Made by a program: the position numbers and the translations under genes | Shown: in pieces, positions 9,401 through 17,515 of the stretch | Layout: every line of letters starts with the position of its first letter | Position numbering within the stretch: position 1 is the first letter of the stretch | Notes under the pieces: generated by a model | What the model saw: the letters and a program-made list of their open reading frames with translations, nothing else | Database searches by the model: none | What the model was told of the DNA's origin: nothing | Source of the DNA: Saccoglossus kowalevskii | Lineage: Eukaryota; Hemichordata; Enteropneusta; Harrimaniidae | NCBI RefSeq assembly: GCF_000003605.2 | Contig: NW_003120946.1 | Coordinates: forward strand, 127,784-152,515 | Direction of reading: 5' to 3' | DNA length: 24,732 nucleotides

Positions 9401-10544
9401 CTTCAACTGAACGATGTCCTGCACGTTCCATAATGAGCTGTTCATCAATACCACTTTCATAGAGACCAGTAGCTGCTGTAGCTCATGAACTGGTTGGTAA
9501 ACTTCCCATCTACACCCACTGCTTCAAATAACTCCAGCACAACCAGTTTCAATCAACGAGTTGTGGCCTAGTGGTTGTTTGCTGAACCAGATTGTGGACA
9601 CTTTGTCTTTTCGGAGGGACTGCAAATAAAATCCCTCTTAATTTTCCTCTTCCGGGCACAGCGACACGTACTTCTTATAAATCCTAATGTGGCAGTGCAC
9701 CAGATAAATAACGTTTGCGTAATGCTTCACTTCCTTACGACGAACTCTGCAATGTTTGAACCCACCTTGGTAAGTTTTAGAAACATCTTCTACATACTTT
9801 AAATACGCTTTGTTATTTGAGGATTGTTGAAACGCAATGAAAGATGTTCCATACCACTTCTCAAAACAAAGTTAGTAGTAGTACACGAGTCGAATTTTCC
9901 ATAGGGCATCTATTTGCCCTCTCGAAATTGTTTCCGCTTGTTAATGTTAGTTCCCAGTCCTGTACGTGATATTAGTCTTTTTTCGGAATTTAACACTTGC
10001 CGGAAACCGTCAAATTCGACATTCGACAGTTAGGAAATTAATACGTTGCGTTCCGTTTACTTCCCTAACCTCTAAAATAAATTTAGTCAACCAATAAGCC
10101 ACATCTTTTATATCCATTGCATTTAGACTTTGCAGGATTTTCACGTGTTCGTCAGAATTGAGTTCCATACGCGTGTTATTGCGGACCATGGCCCATTCGT
10201 TGAATGCACGAAGTGCCCACATGTTGCGTCGTTGTCTATTCATAGGAAGTGCATCTTTAGCAACTGCTCGTACTGTCAAATCGGTCACAGGGTCAGCAAA
10301 ACGTGTACGTGGATGTCCCTGAAACAATATAAATAAATAACATGTCATTCAGTTCGTTATTATTGATTATAATCAATGAGCGCGATAACACCTTAGTAAC
10401 ATGCAACTCTTGCAAATCAACGTTCTCCAAGCCGAATTCATTCAGATACTCGGCAGCCCGGGTAGGCTCGATCAACGCGCCCTCACTGACGTCTGAAAAT
10501 ACAGGGTAACTCATTGTCCCAACAATGCCAAAAAGAGAGAACAT
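9401..10544 (-). pseudogene. Crypton-derived DUF3504 (ZMYM2/QRICH1/KIAA1958-like) gene relic
   Basis: Exon 1 (10514 or 10544 to 10392) is joined through a clean 73 bp phase-0 intron (donor AAG|GTGTTA, acceptor TTTCAG|GGA at 10319) to exon 2. Exon 2 carries W-A-L-R-A-F-N-E-W and LTKFILEVREVNGT, the N-terminal signature of DUF3504 proteins. The frame stops at 10010-10012. Homology resumes with FDGFRQVLNSE and GLGTNINKRK, then NFVLRSGMEHLSLR, which holds the box I Arg region of the tyrosine-recombinase fold. YLKYVEDVSKTYQGG, WFSKQPLGHN and IMERAGHRSVEG follow, ending at a donor, GAAG|GTAAAT (9400). Compared with the family, about 30 residues are missing after EVREVNGT, a second stretch is lost before VLRSG, and there are at least three frameshifts and two stops. 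In living relatives the domain is a domesticated, usually non-catalytic recombinase core. Confidence 0.85.
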
Positions 10545-10559
10545 GTTTCCTGGGCTCCC

Positions 10560-10567
10560 TATTTATA
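10560..10567 (-). promoter_or_regulatory. TATA box of the DUF3504-family gene relic
   Basis: Read on the minus strand, GGGGTATAAATAGGG lies just upstream of exon 1, with TATAAATA at 10567-10560. Initiation about 30 bp downstream would fall near 10536. That is past the first ATG (10544) and just before the second (10514), so the start at 10514 (MSYPVFSDVSEG) is preferred. Confidence 0.6.
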
Positions 10568-10812
10568 CCCCTCCATAGCGTGTTTGGCAAATCACATCAC
10601 TTTTAGAATTACCTGGGTTATATTTCAATCTGATTGGTTTAAATCAGAATTATTTGTCCCAGATGTATATATCGATTCTATGGAAATTGCGAACAATAGG
10701 GTGAAACCATTTGTTCTAACATCGACCTTAAATGAGAATACAATTGATTTGGGGTTATTTCATTATACAATAAGGGGTGTTTCCCTGCAACACATTGCTC
10801 GGTTTGTATGTT
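10568..10812. other. Upstream region of the DUF3504 relic
   Basis: No separate gene is supported. A 76-codon plus-strand frame (10584-10814) has no recognisable motif. A small inverted word, TCTGATT/AATCAGA, lies at about 10629-10648. Confidence 0.3.
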
Positions 10813-10881
10813 AGATATAGCACGACTACCTTCGGCGTCCGTCCATATTATGGCTATCGCTTCGGTAGTTGTGCTACATCT
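10813..10881. repeat. 18 bp imperfect inverted repeat with 33 nt loop
   Basis: The left arm, AGATATAGCACGACTACC (10813-10830), and the right arm, GGTAGTTGTGCTACATCT (10864-10881), match at 16 of 18 positions. One of the two differences is a G-U wobble. It sits about 250 bp upstream of the TATA box of the DUF3504 relic. No target duplication is evident. Confidence 0.55.
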
Positions 10882-11220
10882 CACACGTAATGTACCTAAA
10901 ACAATACCCTATCTGAGTCTATTGCTCAGATGACCCCCTCAACACTCACATTACATCTCTCCTTTTTTCCATAGCTCACCTAACAGGATGTTCATCACAA
11001 AGTATATATCAGTGCGACTTTTCATAGGTTTTATCATCGGATTTGGTACTGACAGATTATTCACAGAGTTGGTAACGTGATTAAATTGTATTGTCTTTTA
11101 TAAATGCTTTACACTTAGATTTACACCTTTACAAGCACACGTAAGTTGTATTCTTAAACAGTGCTATAAAAGACTTACTGTATAATAAACGTAAACCGCT
11201 TGTTGGATCGTTCGGCAGTG
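10882..11220. other. Non-coding spacer before the NXPE-like gene
   Basis: No coding frame or clear promoter was recognised. Any upstream exon of the NXPE-like gene, for example one encoding its membrane anchor, would be expected in or beyond this interval but is not evident. Confidence 0.3.
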
Positions 11221-11298
11221 TGAATGAGTGAATGAATGAATGAATGAACGAACGAATGATTAAGTGAGTGATTAAGTGAGTGAATGAGTGACAGACAG
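11221..11298. repeat. Degenerate (GAAT/GAGT)n tetranucleotide microsatellite
   Basis: About 78 bp of TGAA/TGAG/CGAA-type tetranucleotides, with two GATTAAGTGAGT units. It ends about 50 bp before the first ATG of the NXPE-like gene. The Ser/His-rich antisense frame across it is a by-product of the repeat. Confidence 0.85.
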
Positions 11299-11348
11299 AA
11301 ATAAAGAATGAACTAATCACTCTGTCCATTGATCGATAGATTGGTCAT

Positions 11349-14300
11349 ATGCCAGAGACGAGCTTTGTGATGAGACGAGTCAACGTGTCCCATAGTGCAC
11401 CAGAACATCCGGGAATCAGAAAAGTGGCCACAGATAATGTTCCAAACAGTATAGAAACAGTTATGAGGAATGAGGAAAATGTTGTGCAAACTAAGAACCC
11501 AATCAGTTCAGATGATGAGAAGCAGACCATGAAAGATGCAAAGTCAGTGAACCCCACCAACAGAACTTTCCGTCCTGTCCCGTCACCTGAGAAAAATGGG
11601 AACAAAAATACTATTTCTCAAAACAACGAGTTGATGTTCCCATACGATAAATATACAAGGTTTGGTCTTGAATGGAAGGGCATTTTGGAGGAATACGAAT
11701 ACGTGTATAGTAATTTAAAAACAGAAGAAAAAAAAAGCAGTGTGCCATTCATTCTTGGTAAGGAGAACTTTTGGATGTCATCAACGGAAAAAAGTAGGTG
11801 AGTTGTCGTATTATACAGTTTTTTTTATAGATTGATGAAAACTGAGTGTAACATTTATCATACAGAAACATTTTAATAAATCCAACTTCTATGTGAATCA
11901 TTGTGAGTATTATGAGAGCGAATGTTGAAACACTAGCAAGTATTTATGAAACAGAAAATAATATGATAAATTAAACACATTATTTGTGCACGTCGTGTCC
12001 TCGCCAGTATCCACACATAAGACAAAATACATATACGGATAATGTACTATATACTACATCGCACTTGACTATAAAACACATCAACAAAGTGTGAATAATT
12101 ACTACAGTTCTATTTTGAAGTTGGACAATGTTTATTGATAACGAGATATATCTTTGTACTATGTCGTTGTTATTTGTTTATTCATTGTTTTGCAGGGCAT
12201 ACTTTTATGAAAACCAAAAACACTTCAAGAAGGGCGATCATATACACGTAGTCGTAGAAACATATGATAAATATGACAACAGACGAAACAAAGGTGGAGA
12301 TATGTTCCAAGCTGTCATGTCAAATACACAGCTACAGAAAAGCACAGCAGGGAGAGTATATGACTATGGAAATGGTACATATTCTATCTATTTCTATGCT
12401 GCATGGTCTGGAGATGCAAAAATATCCGTGTACTTATTGTTCACAAGAGAGTTGATACTTTACTTCAACAGTGAACGACTAAAAGAACAGCGTGTACCCT
12501 GGACGGGTCATTATGGCGATGGTGTCAAAACTGAGACTACTGCATGTTCATTACTTCGTGAAGGAGTGTGGGCAGATAAATGTACTTACGGAAATGAAAA
12601 TTCACTAGGCGGCACTGTTTTTATATGTGATAAACCGAAATCCTTCTCTTGTCAACAACTTGTGAACGCTACTTCCGGCATCGCGGTTCTTGTACAAGTC
12701 GCAGAACAGGAGAAACAAAATATTGCTTACTTATTCAAAGGGTAAGTTGTATACTATAGATATAATGTTGTATACTATAGATATAATGTTGTATACTATA
12801 GATATAATGTTGTATACTATAGATATAATGTTGTATACTATAGATATAATGTTGTATACTATAGATATAAATAATGCTTTTGTTTCGTTGATGTATTTTG
12901 AGATATATTCACGTGACAGTGTTTTTATGCAAGTTGCTTGTCAAGATCTAAGGATGAAAGGATGAAACGACTACATGGATATCTTCGATACGATGAGGAG
13001 GGTAATTATTTTTGCGAACACTTTGTATTAGATTGGAATTTGTAATAGTTAACATAATTTCACTGTATTTTAAGCTTAATTTGATATTATGGTCACACGT
13101 TGCAAACATAGTTTTCAACTAATTACCGCAGATTAGTAATTCTACAGTACAAAAGTATAAATCACAGAGCATCCTAGGTAATTGATAGTGTCTCTGGGAT
13201 CGCAATAGAAACGCAATTACTTATTCGAGTATGTTGTTAGTTTCTTGTGTTTTTCATCCATACAGGAAGGAACAAACTCGACTTGCCTGTACACCACTGG
13301 CGATAAAGATAGCGGGTGCGTATAATTTGGTTTTGTTTTAATTATCGCTTTTCTATTTTTAATTTAAGTTCAAATAGTAAGACAATTGTGCATATTTCCC
13401 ACCTATTAAATGGGCCATGTGTAGGTTTATCACCCAACGCACCTCTTCTTCCTATATAGTATTATTGTAATGCATCTTGGAAAATTGAATAATGTTGAAA
13501 AATATGTGTATGAAGTCTTTGAAAATTCCACAGCAGGAGAAAAGAAGAATTGTTAAGCTCCTCGCCAGAGATTTTTATATTGCTGACTCACTCGCATAGT
13601 TTTTATCACGTTTTATTTATATTTCATTATATTTACAACACTAGGAATTAATTAGTTTTTTTTTAATTTTTACATCTAGATTCATCATTCAAGTTACCAT
13701 CTCTTCCACCATGTGGCCCAGACTTGCCGATTCCTATTTCCGATGGTTACTGGTCAGATAACAATACATATGTTTCATTAGTATGCAAAAGTCAACAGTG
13801 GACTCCTGTCCAGATTAGGAAATGTTTATCCAACGTGGCTATACGATTATGTGGTGACTCGACAATTGGTCAAATTCGACAACGACTTTCCTGGGTCCAC
13901 AATCACACAGATATAATTACAGGCAATGGTTTCTTTTCAGTGGGGCCTAATCCAGTTTATTTTTGGAACTTTACCTTTGAGAGTGAATTCCTCGACAGCA
14001 TTACTACGGAGAATTGTGCCTCTAAGAAATATGTGATAATGATGAACATAATGTTTCATTATGCATCTTGGTCACTTCGTTCCTACATCGACAGACTGTT
14101 TGTCACAAAGTTTGCGGTTCAAAGATTTTTGAAGCGATGTCCAACAGCAGTAGTTATATTTAAGTCTGCACATACTCGGGATAATGTCAATGCGATTCAG
14201 GTTTTACACAGTAGTAACTGGGCATTCTACGACATGGATCGTATGATAAGGAGTGTGTTTAGTGGCATAGGCGTACATTTCCTTGGAGTTTGGGATATGT

Positions 14301-14407
14301 GTCTATCGCATTTCTCTAAGCCCGATGTTCACATGGCCAAAAATGTAATTGAACAAGAAATACAGCTAATGTTTTCCTATATATGCCCCGAATTAGTAGA
14401 AGGGTAA
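11349..14407 (+). CDS. NXPE family protein (neurexophilin/PC-esterase domain), multi-exon
   Basis: Exons: 11349-11797 (donor AGTAG|GTGAGT), 12196-12741 (acceptor TTTTGCAG, donor AAAGG|GTAAGT) and terminal 13680-14407 (acceptor TACATCTAG, stop TAA). Exon 1 joins exon 2 in frame. The filamin/neurexophilin-like region covers FKKGDHIHVVVETYDKYDN, KGGDMFQAVM, and GRVYDYGNGTYSIYFY followed by W-S-G-D-A. The last exon holds the esterase-like domain: LPIPISDGYW, then C-G-D-S-T-I (nucleophile-type GDS), then a C-terminal PDVH (Asp/His of the SGNH triad) and YIC. NXPE proteins are secretory-pathway or membrane proteins; the mammalian members are poorly characterised and no substrate is implied here. 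No signal or membrane segment is visible in exon 1, and an in-frame TAG lies at 11337, so an upstream exon may exist. A candidate AATAAA is at 14790. The middle exons do not join cleanly, so annotation error or gene damage is possible. Confidence 0.8.
12747..12871. repeat. 21 bp minisatellite, six identical head-to-tail copies
   Basis: Six consecutive units starting TTGTATACTATAG and ending ATAATG occupy the intron immediately after the donor GTAAGT (12742-12747) of the second NXPE-like exon. The sixth unit is cut after ATATAA. Copies 1-5 look identical, which suggests recent expansion or homogenisation. The unit length is a multiple of three and one frame is open throughout (repeating L-Y-T-I-D-I-M). 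Intron retention would therefore add a repetitive peptide instead of an immediate stop. Confidence 0.9.
12961..13001 (+). other. Candidate small middle exon of the NXPE-like gene
   Basis: Between AAAG (weak acceptor) and GAGG|GTAATT lies a 41 nt stretch. It is open in the phase handed over by the previous exon and encodes MKRLHGYLRYDEE. It would hand on phase 1, which does not fit the next candidate exon. The alternative upstream acceptor at TCTAAG introduces a stop. Status is uncertain. Confidence 0.3.
13266..13315 (+). other. Second candidate middle exon of the NXPE-like gene
   Basis: The acceptor CATACAG and donor GCGG|GTGCGT bound 50 nt. In the only phase that reads into the terminal exon it is open and encodes EQTRLACTPLAIKIA, ending phase 1, exactly as the terminal exon needs (GAT at the junction). 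The incoming phase disagrees with 12961-13001, so one of the two is wrong or the gene carries a frameshift. Confidence 0.4.
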
Positions 14408-15195
14408 ATCCTATTTATATCTCAGGTACCTTAGCCATATGTCAACTCACCTGCTTTCACCTTAGACAGGTTCATTTCCCGGGCAGCCCATTTACCCTTT
14501 TGCCCCCCCGGTCCTTTGCATTATAGCCAGCTGCTTCTTAAATTTTAACAAAGTTATTTCTAATACTGTTTTTGTAATGTTATGGTAAAACTATATACTG
14601 GGTGAGATGTATACACTGGATGTATTGAATAGAATCAGAAACAATGCATAAAGCAATAGGTGTAACTAGGCGTTACAGGAGACATCATTTCACAATTCAG
14701 AATTCCTTGAATTCTTGTATTGTATATTTCAAACTCTACCCAGTAAATCACTAAGTCCTATCTAGAAAAAAACACGTCTAATTCATAGCAATAAAACTGT
14801 TATATTGTTTGTTTAAAAATTAGTGAAAGGGTGATTTGGTGTTGGGCTAAACCAATTTGTATCCGAGTTCTGTCAAGTTAATATCAATGATTTTTATTTC
14901 ATCATATGTTATAAAATATAATTAAAAAAGTGTGTTTCAAAACATCCGCTTAACACGGTTGTCAACATTACACTGTTTGTAAGATGTAATAATAGTATTA
15001 TAATAATAATATAATATTATTATGTGTACCCAATGTGTGTACTGACGATAGTCGTACAAGCCATTTTAAATTTCAACATCAAAATTGATCCAGTTCAAAG
15101 GGTTCTTCACCCTTGTTCATTTAACAACATTTGACTCTTAAAGCCGTTGTCGCCTGCGCACGCGCGTGATTCGAGTCCAAAGCGACGATAACAGC
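14408..15195. other. 3' flank of the NXPE-like gene
   Basis: Holds a candidate polyadenylation signal AATAAA at 14790-14795 and a TAA/TAT-rich microsatellite at about 14985-15025. No other gene is supported. Confidence 0.4.
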
Positions 15196-15295
15196 ACACC
15201 CTAAAGACGCAAAGGCTCATGGGTAAACGCTTGTTTGTAAACAATGACACGATATGGTCATCTGACGCATGTGCAGGTGACGACTCCCCCGCTTT
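15196..15295. repeat. Dispersed repeat family B, copy 2
   Basis: About 90% identical by eye to 2669-2767 in the same orientation. Unlike copy 1, it is not followed by a TATA/Inr pair. A 137-codon minus-strand frame (15107-15520) runs across it but is not conserved with copy 1 and is not called. Confidence 0.75.
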
Positions 15296-15480
15296 AACTG
15301 CAAATAAATCAAGTTGAGTTTGAATTGTACATTTTTCAAAAAACAAGTTAAAAACAAAACTAATATTCTGTGGCGGACCGTACGGCACTCTCATTGCAGC
15401 ACGGCCCTCGCTATCCCGTAAAGTATGGCGGGTGGAGCGTGAAAACAAATGGTTCGCTGAAGGATAACATTTTCCGGTGC

Positions 15481-15535
15481 CTATTGTAAATACAGAATTC
15501 AGAAGTAGGTACTGTGTCAAAGGTCAAGTAAAAAA
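15481..15535. repeat. Direct repeat pair D, left copy
   Basis: CTATTGTAAATACAGAATTC and the following GTGTCAAAGGTCAAG recur at 15734-15785, about 253 bp downstream, with only a few differences. The intervening sequence is AT-rich and non-coding. Confidence 0.85.
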
Positions 15536-15733
15536 CCAAGATCAAAATTAATTAACATGTTCATACCTCATGTTGAGTATAAATAAAACTGAGATCACAT
15601 ACAAATCTCAACAAATTACAAAAATATTACATCATACATTACCTCAAGCACTCCATATACCAATAGATCTAGGCTCAACAGTGATGGATTGAATAACTAA
15701 TGAAAATAAAAAGATTAGAATGGCATCGCTTAC

Positions 15734-15785
15734 CTATTGTAAATACAGAATTCAGAAGTAGTTGCTGTGTCAAAGGTCAAGTGGA
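15734..15785. repeat. Direct repeat pair D, right copy
   Basis: Partner of 15481-15535. Shortly downstream, TTGACACAG (about 15808-15816) is the reverse complement of the copy's own CTGTGTCAA, giving a small inverted repeat as well. Confidence 0.8.
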
Positions 15786-15789
15786 AAAA

Positions 15790-16087
15790 GTCTCTAGCCA
15801 TGATCTTGACACAGAGGGCGACATATATTGTTGTCACTGATCAAATGCTTTATGAAAACAGTATTATACCCAGCTTTTATTAACATTATAACAAGATTCA
15901 ATTTAACAAAATACAACAATTTAAAGAATGCAAGTAATACCCGGCCAAATAACTCAAAACACCCCTTGTTCAAGAAATGATGCCCTCATCATTTAGTTCA
16001 AAATGGCCGTCAATACAGTCACTTGATCACATTCATGTCCCATCTGTCTGTTAACGTGTGATTGAGTTTGTGCATGTACTGTTTTGT
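15790..16087. other. Spacer between repeat D and the Gypsy element
   Basis: No coding frame. The 3' LTR of the Gypsy element would be expected near here if present, but no match to the region right of its gag (beyond 23250) was found by eye. Confidence 0.3.
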
Positions 16088-16095
16088 ATGGTATA

Positions 16096-16150
16096 TGTGT
16101 GTGTGGGGGGGGGGGGTGCGTGTGCGTGTGTGGGTGCGTGTGTGTGTGTA
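16096..16150. repeat. (TG)n / poly-G low-complexity tract
   Basis: GTGTGTG is followed by a run of about 14 G, then alternating TG/CG dinucleotides. The Gly/Cys/Val-rich plus frame and the Pro/Thr/His-rich minus frame across it are artefacts of the repeat. Confidence 0.9.
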
Positions 16151-16289
16151 GATGAGTGTGCGTGGAGTTGCATTGTTAGCTTGTTAGTGCATCTAATAAC
16201 TTCCGTCTCATTTCTGGCTAGACTCCTCAATTTTGGATTTCCTTCGCATCCAGTCACACAAGAGTGTCATGCAGTAATACATCAATCTA

Positions 16290-16985
16290 TCAGGTGGCTG
16301 TCTTGATCGGGCTGGGTAACGTCGATTCAGGTGTAACATCTGGCCTTGTATTTCTATCTTGTTGAGTATCAGGGTTATCACTGTCTTCCAATGGTACAAT
16401 TCCATCCACCAGATGATCAAGGCTAATAGAAGTTTCCATCTGTGTAACACTTTGACTAATAGTTCCTATATGAGTGTTTGGACTAGCAGTTAGTGATGTA
16501 TCTGTGCTTGATTGAGCTATAGGGGTTTGCTGAATTTCAGTATTGCTTGGTCTCATTACTGGGGGTGGGCTGACTAGAGTTTTAGCAGTAGGAGTAATAT
16601 TGGATTCAGGACTGGACTGATGTTGTGATGCTGTATCGGAGTCAACTACAGGTGATTCAGATGTGGTGATATTGCTTGGTGTAGGTTTGGGAGGTGTATC
16701 AGAGGGAGATGTAACAGGGTGAACAGTAGGTGTCGTTTCTATTGATATATTGTCACATATCTCTTCAGAATATGTATTGTCTGTATGTGCATTGGGAATT
16801 GACTTGTGCGTTTGTGACTGTTGTGAAGATATTGCATTTGGGTAAGTATTTATATGGATTTCAGGCATTAATGATACATCTAAGCTATCACAGTCACTGT
16901 TGTTTTCACTTGAATTACTTTCTTCGTTTTCTGTCTGCTCTGTTCATTTTTCCCATGTAGGTTGTTGTGACGCATTTTGTGTAAT
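16290..16985 (-). pseudogene. Gypsy C-terminal Ser/Thr/Pro-rich tail ORF
   Basis: About 230 codons on the minus strand are very rich in Ser, Thr, Pro and Gln, with words such as SSPESNITPTAKT and PSDTPPKPTPS, and an acidic start (ENEESNSSENNSDCDSLD). One in-frame TGA (16943-16945) precedes the ATG at 16868. It follows the integrase in the same direction, separated only by the 620 bp insertion, so it is probably the polyprotein's disordered tail. It is not a membrane envelope: I see no signal peptide, hydrophobic segment or Cys-rich ectodomain. Confidence 0.6.
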
Positions 16986-17087
16986 TTGATATTTATAGAC
17001 GTGTGTATTTTTTGTATGCCAATAGACGCTCACGAGAGGGCGTTAATAATGATCGAATTTACTCGAGCTTAAGGAGTCTTTGTCCAC

Positions 17088-17118
17088 TATAAATGTAGGT
17101 CACAGGTCAATTTCAATT
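17088..17118 (+). promoter_or_regulatory. Candidate core promoter with AGGTCA direct repeat
   Basis: TATAAAT (17088-17094) is followed by AGGTCA-C-AGGTCA (17097-17109), a perfect DR1 arrangement of nuclear-receptor half-sites. An initiator-like TTCAATT follows, with A at 17115, 27 bp from the TATA start. The arrangement lies wholly inside the nested insertion and 30-60 bp upstream of its ATG. Promoter activity and receptor binding are inferences from motif and spacing only. Confidence 0.4.
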
Positions 17119-17147
17119 AGTCGTCTATTATCACCGAGTCTGGACAC

Positions 17148-17462
17148 ATGGCTAATCATCAACACCTTGCCTCGTGGAGGCATGCAGTTGCTTTGTTCTC
17201 AAAGCCAGATTGTTTCATGTCAAGCCGAATTGAAGACAATGTACAGTTTCACTATGTCATTCCATGGACGTTTGTAAGAACTGCATCCTCTCTCTCTCTC
17301 AGCAAGATTTACAAGAACTCACTGCCGTCCAGCAATCACGTCGCAATTGTTCAAGCCAAAGCCAGCCAAAGATTAGGCCACGTGTTGTTTGCGTGGAAAA
17401 GATTGACTTTTGAAACTAGGTATTTAGTGTCCATATCGTTTTACGACTCCAGGCGATTGTAA
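17148..17462 (+). CDS. Unknown 104-residue ORF inside the nested insertion
   Basis: ATG at 17148 (context ACACATGG) to TAA at 17460-17462 gives an uninterrupted 104-codon frame starting MANHQHLASWRHAV and ending YDSRRL. I recognise no family. It has no signal peptide, transmembrane segment or zinc-binding Cys pattern, and its C-terminal half is basic. Support is positional: it is antisense to the host Gypsy element, lies centrally between the inverted ends, and sits 33 nt downstream of a plausible initiator. A (CT)n-CAG tract (17289-17301) crosses it, so it could instead be non-coding. An overlapping second frame (17080-17277) is also open, which weakens the coding case. Confidence 0.25.
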   Translation: MANHQHLASWRHAVALFSKPDCFMSSRIEDNVQFHYVIPWTFVRTASSLSLSKIYKNSLPSSNHVAIVQAKASQRLGHVLFAWKRLTFETRYLVSISFYDSRRL

Positions 17463-17515
17463 ATGTATTTTCCTTGCGTTGTCTAATTTTGTGTGTCTAC
17501 CACACTGTTATTGTA

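Noticed and set aside
9575..9802. 75-codon plus-strand frame
   Set aside because: It lies antisense to the recognisable DUF3504 relic.
11345..11605. 86-codon antisense frame rich in Phe/Ser/Leu
   Set aside because: It is the complement of the first NXPE-like exon.
12690..12965. 91-codon frame containing seven-residue repeats
   Set aside because: It reads through a consensus splice donor into the minisatellite. It is an artefact of the 21 bp unit being a multiple of three.
15107..15520. 137-codon minus-strand frame
   Set aside because: It covers dispersed repeat B, is not preserved in the other copy and matches no family I recognise.
16051..16306. Overlapping frames rich in Cys/Gly/Val (plus) and His/Pro/Thr (minus)
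   Set aside because: Both are produced by the TG/poly-G tract.
16290..16868. Tail ORF of the Gypsy element as an envelope gene
   Set aside because: No signal peptide, transmembrane segment or cysteine pattern. The composition is disordered Ser/Thr/Pro.
17272..17301. GTAAGA ... (CT)nCAG as an intron inside the 104-codon ORF
   Set aside because: The interval is about 30 nt, too short for a functional animal intron.
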